DNA of 64,000 nt, from positions 36,467,857 to 36,531,856 of the forward strand of contig CM050690.1 of assembly GCA_027574665.1 (NCBI GenBank). The letters are read 5' to 3'. Shown piece by piece: positions 13,403 through 24,143 of the stretch; the first letter of the stretch is position 1; the number at the start of each line of letters is the position of its first letter. The notes under the pieces were generated by a model. It saw only the letters and a list, made by a program, of their open reading frames with translations, was not told the DNA's origin and did not search any database. Source of the stretch: Rhynochetos jubatus. Its lineage: Eukaryota > Chordata > Aves > Eurypygiformes > Rhynochetidae. Both the position numbers and the translations under genes were made by a program.

Positions 13403-15572
13403 ATAAACCCAATAAAACAACAACATCTCTAGCTTCTTCCTGAGGTCTATAAATGTACTTTTATCCAGAGTTTTTCCATACTTGGGCATTTCTATTACTG
13501 GGACTTTAACTCAGTCATTATACTGTAAATTTGCCTACTAACTACTTAAAGCTATAGCGTGAACTAGTCTCTTATTTAAAAAAGAATTAACCAAAAAGCA
13601 AGTCCCAACTTCTTTGTGTTATTTTCAGAGGATTTGTCTGAAGAAAAGAATAAATAAAGCAATTATCATAAGACCCATTCACTTGGTTTCTAAGGTTCTT
13701 AGAAATTAAATGTTTTTGTCCTTCATTAGATCTCTGCTTTGTCTACAGATCTGACTTTTCATTATATGTCAAGACTTACACTAGATTATATATTTAAAGT
13801 GTTAAAATAATTATGTAATTTCAGAACTGAGATCTAGAAATCACTGTCACCTAAAAAATGCAAAGCCTTTCTGACCAATGTTAAACAGTACATTTGCTAA
13901 GTTTCACTGGTTTAATAAGAATTCATAAAGCTTTTCTTATACAGGTGTCTGCACTTCCCAGTCTGAATTTAAAAAACTGAGGCTTAATTATGGACACAAA
14001 TTTGTGTATGTAAGCCTGCAAATGCACTACTGCCAGAATCAAGTGTTAGCTAGCCAGAACTGCTAGAATGTGTAGTGCAATTGAACATAAATGTTCAGAT
14101 AGGCATTCCATATAAATTCAGAGAAAAACAGGAAGAACGGCCCTCACTAGCTTTAAGGAAAAGACATGTTAAAAATGTCTTTAACTGGATTGTACTTTCT
14201 AAGTTTATATTGATCCAGTGTTATTAGCACTTTTTCATTCTCTCGGTTTTTTGTTCATATAGTCTATAATGCACAAAAAACTATTCTTACAGAATATGCT
14301 GATGATTGCAATGAAGCTTTAAGTAGTCATTCAAAGTTCTATGTAACAAATAATATTCTTGTGCTGCTGCTGGCAGCAGCTTTCCTCCTGACTTAGAGCA
14401 TTTTTCCATAACTAGAGCCTGAGAGTGTCTTTCAGTTCTACAGAGGGACTACCATTCTGTGAATCCCTGAATCTGTGACTGCAGAGTAGCTTCCTTAGAT
14501 TTGAAAGGCACTCCTGTAAGCTCAACCTTGCAGAGAAAAGGATGTTATCAGAAGTTGCCAGAAAAAAACAACTCACAACTCTAAATTGAACTACAGAACA
14601 CTGCTCATAACAAGAAAACCTCCAATACTGTGCTGATAAGAGTTCTGCTCATCACATAGTACAGTCCTATACTTTGAAAAATATGTGATAATTCCTTGGA
14701 AACTTTGCTCAAAATTATAAGGGAATTGACTACTGTGTGAGGTCAGGGCCACTAAAACATGTACTTGAAATAGGCAAGCATGCACACTATTTCTCCTTTT
14801 GTACCTTTCTGACACAACACCGTGCCAAGCAGCAACCAGGTACAAAGAAGAAGACAGAGGTACTGCTCCTTCCTGTCACTTGATTATTGGGATAGAATCA
14901 TCAGCTTCAAAAGCAAAAAAAATTGAACTAAGAGAAACAATGACTGTAGAGGGAGAAGCATATTAATGAGGAAAAAGCAGAATTAACAGACACATTAGTG
15001 TATGGAGGACAGAAGTGAAGAATGCAAGAGGGAGAAGAGATTAGAAAGGTAATAATGAAAGGATGAGAAAAAGATTTAGAGAGGAATAGGCAAAGCCGAA
15101 GAAAAAAACACTGAAAATGAGATTATAGAGAAGTCAGTTGCTTTGGAAAATAAAACCCATCAGTTTTAAATTATATTAAAAAAATCAAGAAAATTATTTT
15201 AACCAAAAACTTTAAAAGTGGTCTGCAGAACAGTTGCATTACAATTTACTGAACACTTTTTTGGACATTTAGAACTAAGATTTACTGAGGCATTATGTAA
15301 TATTATAGCTGACATCAAAGTATCTGAGTGTGGTTTGCCACTTCTCTTATCTCTCACAGTGAAGAATCACTTCTAAAATCAATTCTGGTTGCCTTAGTTG
15401 CCCTTTAAATATCAACCATTAAAATCAAAAAGAAGACCTCTGGGTCCTTTAAATAGCCACATATTTTATTTCTTATTAACTATACTTACACATAAAATGA
15501 AATTGTACATTGGGTTTTCTGGCTGAGAAAAATAGCACATGGATACAGACTGGTGGATTATATCTAACCAGA
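13403..15572. other. Unique AT-rich DNA, no gene recognised
   Basis: Purine-rich, AT-rich DNA (notably 14930-15120) with no recognised repeat or exon. The minus-strand frame at 14591-14845 matches no known domain. Confidence 0.5.
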
Positions 15573-15795
15573 TCATAGAATTATAAAACGGTTTGGTTGG
15601 AAAGGACCTTAAAGATCATCTAGTTCCAACCTCCCTGCCATGGGCAGGGACACCCTCCACTAGACCAGGTTGCTCAAAGCCTCATCCAGCCTGGCCTTAA
15701 AGACATCCAGGAATGGAGCACCCACAAATTCTCTGGGCAACCTATTCCAATGACTCAGCACTCTCTCCATGAAGAATTTCTTCCTGGTATCCAGG
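15573..15795 (-). mobile_element. CR1 LINE 3' fragment, minus strand
   Basis: The plus strand begins ATCATAGAATTATAAAACGG and continues GGTTGGAAAGGACCTTAAAG, the reverse complement of a CR1 3' end with its octamer tail. It runs through the conserved blocks for the C-terminal end of ORF2 (GGGCAACCTATTCCAATG) and breaks off at about 15795. It is strongly 5'-truncated, as most CR1 copies are. It faces a longer plus-strand CR1 starting 150 bp away, so the two 3' ends form an inverted repeat. Confidence 0.9.
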
Positions 15796-15943
15796 ATCCT
15801 GGGACAGCACATCACTTGCTTCTGAAGAGCAAGAAAGTGAAAGAAAGGGCCATAAAGATAGCTTTATATAAAGTGTATTGCATCTGTTGTAGTGATACTA
15901 TTTCAGCAATCTCTTACTATGAAAATAAAAAGAACACAGCAGG

Positions 15944-16760
15944 ATGGTGTTGGGATCAATCCTGTTTAACATCTTCGTCAGTGACATGGATGATGGCGTG
16001 GAGTGCACCCTCAGCAAGTTTGCTGACGACAGCAAGCTGTGTGGTGCGGTTGACATGCTGGAAGGAAGGGATGCCATCCAGAGGGACTTTGACAGGCTGG
16101 AGAGGTGGGCCTGTGCAACCTCATGGAGTTCAACAAGGCCAAGTTCAAGGTCCTGCACCTGGGTCGGGGCAATCCCAAGCACAAGTACAGGCTGGACAGA
16201 GATTGGGTTGAGAGCAGCCCTGAGGAGAAGGACCTGGGGGTACTGGTGGATGAGAAGATGAACATGAGCCAGCAGTGTGCACTGGCAGCCCAGAAAGCCA
16301 GTTGTATCCTGGGCTGTATCTGGAGAAGCGTGGCCAGCAGGTGGAGGGAGGCGATTCTCCCCCTCTAGTCTGCTCTCATGAGACCCCACCTGGAATATGG
16401 CATCCAGCTGTGGAGGCCTCAACATAAGAAAGATATAGACCAGTTGGAAAGAGTCCAGAGGAGGCCACGAAGAGGCTTAGAGGGCCGGAGCACCTCTGCT
16501 ATGGGGACAGGCTGAGAGAGTTGGGCTTGTTCAGCCTGGAGAAAAGAAGGCTTCCAGGACACCTTATCGCAGCCTTCCAGTACCTGAAGGGGCCTACAAA
16601 GAAGCTGGGGAGGGACTTTTTACAAGCTCCTGTAGTGACAGGACAAGGGCTAATGGGTTTAAAGTGAAAGCAGGGAGATTTAGATTAGATAAGAAGAAGA
16701 AATTCTTCCCAGAGAGGGTGGTGAAGTACTGGAACAGGTTGCCCCGAGAAGTTGTGGGTG
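15944..16760 (+). pseudogene. CR1 ORF2 reverse-transcriptase remnant
   Basis: The first frame reads through FNIF, then [10 protein letters not shown] with both catalytic aspartates of RT motif C (FADD at 16019-16030), then [12 protein letters not shown]. Around 16105-16120 the frame shifts: the family continues as NLMEFNKAK in the frame that opens at 16105. That frame then meets a TAG at 16366-16368, where related copies read ILPLYSAL. Downstream text for the ORF2 C-terminal part continues in broken frames to about 16760. It lacks the endonuclease domain and the N-terminal RT motifs, so it cannot be functional. Confidence 0.85.
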
Positions 16761-16905
16761 CCCCATCCCTCTCTGTCTTCAAGACCAGTCTTTGAGCAAC
16801 CTGGTCTGGTGGAAAGTGTCCCTGCTCATGGCAGGGCATGTGGAACTAGATGTTCTTTAAGGTCCCTTCCAACCCAAATCATTCTATGGTTATATGATTC
16901 TATGT
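15944..16905 (+). mobile_element. CR1 LINE, 5'-truncated, plus strand
   Basis: This 0.96-kb copy starts inside the reverse-transcriptase domain at the block GATCAATCCTGTTTAACATC. It passes the catalytic FADD at 16019-16030 and ends with CCTTCCAACCCAAATCATTC and degenerate ATTCTATG octamers. CR1 is a non-LTR retrotransposon. Its 3' octamer tail and frequent 5' truncation reflect target-primed reverse transcription. This copy is inactive; see the pseudogene entry. Confidence 0.93.
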
Positions 16906-19900
16906 AACAGAGGAAAAAAAAGTAGAAAAAAACATAGATAACTGATAGATATGGTGATGATGTCTGATGCTTTATCTGCTAAATTCACTTATGGTATTAT
17001 TTAGGTTAATTCTATTTTCTGCGTTCACCTGAAAGCCGTGGGAAAGTTTTTCTCAGTGTGGTTATATTAATATAACCACTCACTGGAGGATGCCAGAACA
17101 ATGCAGGGTCTCATAATTTTGTTCTGATTCTGGGGGTTTTATGGTTATAGACATATGGTTTAGAATTCCAGTTCTTCTGGGAAGGGCTCTTTGCTCTTCT
17201 TTCTTTCTAAGGTACTCAGAGCAAGAACTCTTATTACCAATGGGGACACACTATTGCTGATTGCTATTTTAATATAAATGCTTATTAAACTAGCCATTAC
17301 ATGTTGTTAATCCTGACCTTTGAACACTGTTATCCTGATTTTTGGAAATCACCTGAAATAGCTCCCAAAAATAGTGAATATCTGAGATTAAATTTTGCAT
17401 GATGAATTCCAGCCTCAGTAGGTGGTCAAGGTTTTTTACACCTAAAAATTGCATTTAATGACTGAAGAATTGAGCAATCTTATGTAATGCCTGCCATGCT
17501 GGTTATATTAAAAACTACCTTTACTTAGATTTGTGCAAGACTGGGTACTGTCAAAACCTCACTTACTGACAACAAATAATATTCATTATAAATATAGGCT
17601 TATTTTTTTTATTTGAAGCACATCACTATAACCATGCTCTCAAATTGTTGTTTGCAAAACTCATGACCAACAATAACTTTAAATGAACTGTTCTATAATT
17701 CTCAAACCCTCATATGTCTCTGGTTTTGATGGAAAATTTGGGGGGTTTATTCCCCTGTTCAAATAAAACCTAAAAAGAAAATCGGGCTTTGTAATTTTGA
17801 TATGCTGATGATGTGTAGTGAATTGTGTTCATAAAAATTTTCAGAGACTTCAAGTGCACTAACCTTCTCTGCACTTTCCATTAACCATTATCTGAGTCAT
17901 TTGTCCTTTTAACAGTGCATACAGTTGTGCATGCTATATGATCTCTGGTATCTCAATTATAGGAAGTTTTCTTAGATAGTTATACTGTATCATCAAAACC
18001 TAATTTGTGTTTCAGAAAAGTGAGGGTAATTCCGTCAAAATTGTATAGTATTTGTGACCAAGCATGTCTTAGGGTTTTAAAACATAAATCCATATTTTCG
18101 TTATGACTTCAACCTTGACCTCAGAGTTAAACCCAGTGTTTTATCCATTTGCTCTCTGAAGCCTAAAACAGGATGTGCATGTGAAATAGATACTTAGAAG
18201 TAGGTTTGTCTGATTTGCATATTGCCATATTCGTAATTATTTTTGTTTGACATGGTACAACTGCAACTAGCATAAAATCAAAGGCAGTAAACCAGTAAAT
18301 TGTTTTGCTTCTTGCCTGTTAGCAGCATGCTAAGAATGCTAGCGTACATCACTAGGAAGAGTAACAAGAATTTTAAGCTCCAGATCTGAAAACAAATTTT
18401 CTTGACTCTCCCTCTACTCTTTTTCCTTTTTAAATGTAGACACTGTATTGCATGCCTTCTTTAAAATTAGTTCATCCCATTTAATATACTTTGAAAGTGG
18501 TTTGCTAGCCTGTCAAAAGTTTTGTAAGTCATGGGTAAAAGTCAAGCTTTTTGACTTCTGGAGCAATTAACAGAATCACATATAGACTATTTCTTGGCTT
18601 ATTTTCTCAGTGTAGCCATTAGTGCAATTATCCACATAATATAAATTTTCTCCTATAAAAAATAGGGTCACAAGTCCCAGAAAATTAAAGTTCACTACAG
18701 GAAATAAAATTGTTTAGTTTTAATGCTTTGTCATCAGCTACTCCCAAGCTTAGCATGGTTCCTGTCAGTACCTTGAAATACTTCTGTATCTTTGTAGTGC
18801 CAGAGAAAGTCTAAGAAGGGAATATTTTGGTGTTTAGTATTGTACTTCTTAGTTTTTAAGCTGCTTGTCCAAAACAAATGCAAAAACTGAAAGATCCTTC
18901 CTCCAACATGTATAAATAGGCTTTTGTGTGGAAGGATGTTAACATTCAGGGGATTTTAGTTAATATATCTTTTACTTTTATTATATACTTCCCCAGTGAG
19001 ATAATGTTCCCACCATTATCACTGATAATGCTATCTTAGCTTCACTGGTCATTAAAACAGACTTTATTATGTTGGTCAAGCACACCAATCTCCTTTTAGA
19101 TTAGATTTTTAGGGTTTTTTTTAAATTCTTTTTCCTCAACTGTAGTAGATCAGCTTAGGAATGCTTTGAAGGGCAGAAAACAAATGAGATTTTTTGTTGT
19201 TCCTAATAATGGAGTACAACAGAATTGTGACCAGTTTCAGAGGAATTTGATAAGTGCTTATACAAGTTTCCACTTCATATAACAAGTACGTTGCTAAAGA
19301 TTTAAATGAAGACTCTGCTTAAATCAGATTGAAGATGCTTAAGAACACAGCAACTCTTGTAACTGCTGTTGTGATCCTTAGGGATGGTTTTTTCTTAAGC
19401 TGATAATACATTTCCAACAGTAGTAATTATTTGCATTAAAAAATAGGGCAGAGTTACAGAGGTGAATAGGGCTAACTGCTCAAGCCCTCACTGTTTTAAC
19501 ATTAAGTCACTTTTTCTCACTGAATATGAAAGATATTATTAAAGTTGAGGGCAAACTAAATTGTGTCAAGATTAACACATTTCTTAGACCCCTAGCGTTG
19601 ACACATCCATCCAACCCTGGCTATTTAAGTACACAATGTATTATGTACTTAATGAGAGGTTTTATCAGAAGTATAAAAATCTCCTGTTTCCCTGGCTCAA
19701 GATGTTGATTTATACTGAACAACTGAAAAGATTGACCGTAAACTTGAATGTGACCAAAATAACCCTGGATGTTACCACTTGTCGTACTGTTAAAGAAAAC
19801 TCTCTTTGAAGAGACAGTTGAACAGATTGTGCTTTAAGCCAAGTACGAAGATTAAATTATTATATATTTTTACTAGCATTACTAGTATTTCGTAGTCACT

Positions 19901-20953
19901 ATCTCTTCCTGGAATCAACACGAATATGCTGCATTTAATATTCAAATTGAGGGATGTATCAACATTCCACAATTCCTGGTGAAACAGTAACTATTTAAGC
20001 TTATGTTGTTTTTGACATAGTTCCCCTCTTCTGACATCTCCTGAATTTCATCCTATTTTCAGTGTCCAGTAGGATGTGTTATCTCCAGACTATATTTTTA
20101 TAAATATTATTATGTTATTGATTTGACTGGTAAAAGTCTGTGTCATTTAGCTGCTTCTCTGATCTGACAATTGAAAACTGTAAGTCCATTTCTAAGGAAG
20201 AACCGGTGAAAAGGTTACTGTGGGATTTCAGATTTTATTGTAACTTATAAATGACAGATTGAATTTATTAATTTGTAAGTAAAAGAAATATGTTGCTAAT
20301 TTCTTTCCATGTCAATCTAACTAAGTGATATTGATTTAACATTTCTATTCTTTAATGACCAAAGATGAAGTGACGATTTCACACACATATCAACACATAA
20401 CTGTTGAACTGCATTTAAGTGTAACCACTGGCCTAGTGTAACCACTGGCCTAGACAGCCATATTAAGAAAATAATACAAAGCTTATGCCTTTGCCTAGGA
20501 CTTAAAGTGAGGATCTAGAAGGCATATCTTCCATGTTGTAGAAATTTCATATTATATTAAGAAAATTAATAATTTTTTTCTGATCCAAAATGGAAGAAAA
20601 TTAAACAGTTCCAAAATTTCACATGAAAAATAATTTTGAAAATAAACATATTTGGTTTGGTTCAGATGAAACTTTTGGCTTAGGTTTTTACCTCAAAATA
20701 CAATTTCCTACAATATTTAAAGAAAAGAAGTAAATCACTTCAAAACCGCTATTGGAACATTCAATCCACTGGGGTTTTGAATGAAAAATGCTTTAATTTT
20801 CAATGACTAGCTATTTTCAACTGCACTGCAAAAAGTGTAGTGGTAATGAAAGCACCCGAGAAGCTCTACCCCAAGAATTTTCATGGCCTACAGTGACTTT
20901 TCAATAATGAAAATAAGAAAGAATAATGACAGAATAAATGTACTGATATTGAC

Positions 20954-20956
<3 letters not shown>
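16906..20956. other. Unique AT-rich DNA, no gene recognised
   Basis: No recognised repeat or exon. A perfect 17-bp direct tandem duplication lies at 20420-20453. Open frames are short and compositionally random. Confidence 0.5.
20420..20453. repeat. Perfect 17-bp direct tandem duplication
   Basis: The unit TGTAACCACTGGCCTAG occurs twice in a row with no mismatch. This is a typical small slippage or end-joining duplication; no function is implied. Confidence 0.9.
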
Positions 20957-20991
<35 letters not shown>

Positions 20992-21007
20992 AGAAGAAGA
21001 AAAAACA
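20957..21007 (+). repeat. A33 homopolymer running into AAG repeats
   Basis: Thirty-three consecutive A residues (20957-20989) are followed by an AAG trinucleotide run and more A. An AATAAA lies at 20933-20938, 18 bp upstream of the A tract. That spacing would fit a retroposed transcript tail, but a simple microsatellite is the more ordinary explanation. Confidence 0.9.
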
Positions 21008-21837
21008 CAGATTAACCTCAAGAATAGGTTATTATGTTTCAAATGAAATGCATTTGAAGACAATGTTAAAAAACCCAAAACTTTACATTTGGAACTGTAT
21101 GACAAATACTGTAACATGATTATTTCAGTTAACTTTCTTGGTAAGATGTTGCACAGTTTAACTGTCTGTAATCTTTGGCCTTCCTACTCAATTAGGGTAA
21201 GTTAATTATATACACCCAGTTTTTGTATTTTAAGAAAAAGAAAAAAGAGTGGTTTTCCCTTCATTTTTCTTTAAGGCCACTAGTAAAATTATTTTGGTTT
21301 TGCTACCAAGGAATAGAGAAATCAGGATTTCTGATCACTGGAAATACATGAGATCCATTATAATGATTCTCATCAATTAATTCAACATGTTGGTCAAGGA
21401 AGAAGGGGGCAGTGACATGCAAGGTCACATTTTATATTTAAACTTGTCATTGACTTCCCTCTAATATTGTTGGACTGTGACCCAGTTGCTTGTCATCCAT
21501 CAGACTGTTCTTAAGATCCTCATCCTCAAAAAAGAGACTGATATATATCAGTGCATCACCTATTGCAAGTGGTGCTGTTGGAAACAGCTAAACTTTTCAC
21601 ATGATTTAGCAGGTAAGTAAAGGAGACTGCCATTTAGAAAAAAGCAGTTAACTTCTGTCTTGCATTTGAATCTTACTTGATGTTTATTAACATTTAGCGC
21701 TGATTCAATGCCATTCCACCAATTGCTAGCACATTGTGCCATCAGATTAGCTGTGCTTTGTGATCAATATTATTGGTTTGCCAGAGTCTAACAGCACCAG
21801 CTTGGACTATTGACCTTTGTTTATAGCTTTCAGGGAA
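21008..21837. other. Unique DNA, no gene recognised
   Basis: AT-rich DNA between the A-rich tract and the next CR1. No repeat or coding exon was recognised. Confidence 0.5.
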
Positions 21838-22087
21838 ATCATAGACTATCTCAAGTTGGAAGAGACCCATAAGGATTATTGAGTCAAACACTCTGCTCCC
21901 CACAGGACTGCTTAAAAACAAAGCATGTGACTAAGCGTGTTGTCCACATACTCCTTAAAGTCTGACAGGTTTGGTGCCATAACCACTTCCTTGGGAAGCC
22001 TGTTCCAGTGAACAACCACCCTCTCAGTGAAGAACCTTTTCCTAATGTCCAGTCTGAACTATCAAATAATCTGTCACCTCTTCTACT
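21838..22087 (-). mobile_element. CR1 LINE 3' fragment, minus strand
   Basis: The block begins AATCATAGACTATCTCAAG and GTTGGAAGAGACCCATAAGG, the reverse complement of a CR1 3' end from a subfamily different from the 15.6 kb copies. It continues through TTGGTGCCATAACCACTTCC and GGAAGCCTGTTCCAGTG, the C-terminal ORF2 text, and fades at about 22087. It is diverged and strongly 5'-truncated. Confidence 0.85.
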
Positions 22088-22636
22088 TCTAGGCCAAATT
22101 TGGATCTGAAGCTGGGCTGGCTGGGACTTTTGTTGTGAAAACAGATGATGTGTTAGTTGAAGGGCTGGAGACCACTAGGACATTACTTATCAGGTAAACT
22201 GGCCCATTGAGTCAGTCTGCAGTGACACAGGATCTCTGCAAGAAAACAGTTGATGATTTCTCCCAAATGTGCAATACTATTCACTCTTAATAGATATACT
22301 CCTTTGTCAAAGGTGGTTTTGCTCCATGTAGTGATAAATAAAAACATAACCTTGTCTCTTCTTCACTGTGTTAAGTTGTGAAGAAAGATCTCTTTTCAGC
22401 TACTCTTTGAACAAAGGTTATTTATTGAAGTGCAACAACATTTACCACCTTTCTGTCTTTTTATGAGACTTTGAAGTTGCAGAATATGAATTTTAATAAG
22501 GAAATAATTGGTTGGGAAAAAGAAATAAACTGACTCTCAGTTTTAGCTGGTCCTTCTCACACAGAAAATCCTTTGACTATGTGTAGCAAATAAGAGAAAT
22601 TTATCCAGATGAGATCTGAAGAACTTTGGTGTGCAT
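22088..22636. other. Unique DNA, no gene recognised
   Basis: Lies between two CR1 fragments. No repeat or coding exon was recognised. Confidence 0.45.
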
Positions 22637-23320
22637 ATGGCACAACCTCTCCAAACCTCTGCTCTACTGCTGGACTTCCTGTTTTGAGAAAACATTTTTT
22701 CTGATACCCAGTCTAAACCTCTCTTGTTTCAGTTTATGTCTCTTGTCTCTTGTCTCTTGCCCTGCAGTTATATAGAACTGTGAAGAACCCAGCTGAACCT
22801 CCTTGATCTCTTCCCCAGAGGTGCAGATGGTGAGTGTCTCTGAACCCATTCTTCAGGCTGAACAAGTCCTGGTCGCATAGTGTCTCAATGTAGGGCCTAT
22901 TCTCCAGGTTCTGTCCACTTCTTTTCCCTCCACAGAACTCTGTCTAGTTCATTAATGTCTTTCCTGTATGTGAGAGCTCAGCTGAACACAGCATTTACAT
23001 GCAGTCTGCTGAACACTAAGAAGCACGGGAACTTCCCAAAGAAGTTGTGAATGCCCCATCCCTGGATGTCTTCAAGGCCAGCCTGGATGAGGCTTTGAGC
23101 AACCTGGTCTAGTGGAAGGTGTCCCTGCCCATGGCAGGGTGTTTGGAACTAGATTAACTTTAAGGTTCCTTCCTACCCAAACCATTCTATGATTGTATGA
23201 AGAGGGAAATAGCCAATCCTCTCAACGTACTGCCCTTACCCTTGTTCGCACATCCCAAGATGCTGTTGCCCTTCTCTATTGTCAGAACCCAATGCTACCT
23301 CATGTTCAGCTCAATGTCTT
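22637..23320 (-). mobile_element. Old CR1 LINE fragment, minus strand, interrupted by a younger CR1
   Basis: The two parts 22637-23020 and 23201-23320 read as one continuous CR1 in reverse complement. The first part has the blocks for the C-terminal ORF2 text, such as TTCTTCAGGCTGAACAAGTC, and ends near CTCAGCTGAACACAGCATTT. The second resumes with GAGGGAAATAGCCAATCCTC, AAGATGCTGTTGCCCTTC and CTCATGTTCAGCTC. A short (TGTCTCT)3-type run at 22738-22759 is a local expansion. The host copy is clearly older than the insert. Confidence 0.75.
23021..23200 (+). mobile_element. Young CR1 3' end inserted into an older CR1, plus strand
   Basis: The segment starts near AAGCACGGGAACTTCCCAAA. It carries the conserved run GATGAGGCTTTGAGCAACCT and CCCTGCCCATGGCAGGG, and ends CCATTCTATGATTGTATG. 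It is less diverged than the minus-strand CR1 that it splits. The flanking bases (AAGAAG on the left, GAAGAG on the right) may be a decayed target-site duplication. Confidence 0.88.
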
Positions 23321-24096
23321 TATTTTAACATTGAGAGAAAAAATAAAATAATTATAAAAGTGGGGTGAATAATACAATTCAGTTTATTGTTAAAATTCAG
23401 TAATAAAGATCATCTAGTTTGTCTGTGAACATTTGATTGTATGTGTACCTTATCAAACTGCCCTGTTTAGAAATGACAAATGGATACAATATTATTATGA
23501 AATAGTGTGTCTGCCTGAGGGACAGTAACTTTTAGTCTTATATTCTGGAAATTTTGAAGTTATTTTGTCCTGAGACTACTCTTTAAATAGGAAGGCTGTT
23601 GAATGTTACATGAATTGCAATGATTGCATATCAGCTCAGTCTGGAAGATTTTAAATGCAATATATCAAAAGAAATATACCCTAAAACCACACTTGGAAAG
23701 GTACATCTTAACCTTCTTCAGGTTAGCAAGGATATGAAATTATTTGTTACCTATGTTGAAAACAATTTGACTATTCTTGTGTCAGCCAAAAGTAGTATAA
23801 AAAAATAAGTAGATAAAGCCATGAATTAAACACTGTTTTAATGATTTTGGTTCTGTCAGAACTGAATTTACTTTCCATCTCTTAACACTACATGGTAACT
23901 GGGAGTATTATTTAGCTCTGGGTACAATAGCAAATGCTTCCATAAGTATTCTTATGTAAGTGACGATAAGGTCAAAATTTGAAAACAATTCTAATTTTAA
24001 AATCTCTTTCCAATGAGTGAGGACTGAGAGATTTCTAATTTTGTATTTCTTCTGTGTATACATGTACATATTGTGTGTATTTGTAGCATATATAAA

Positions 24097-24143
24097 TAAT
24101 TCACTGTGTGGTAGCGTGTATACGTAATTCACTGTGTGGTAGC
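24097..24143. repeat. 19-bp direct repeat, period 28
   Basis: TAATTCACTGTGTGGTAGC occurs at 24097-24115 and again at 24125-24143 without mismatch, separated by 9 bp. Confidence 0.85.

Noticed and set aside
15898-16425. Minus-strand open frame of 175 codons
   Set aside because: It is antisense to the CR1 reverse-transcriptase fragment. The same antisense text appears as a frame at 40392-40658, so it reflects the CR1 sequence and not a gene.
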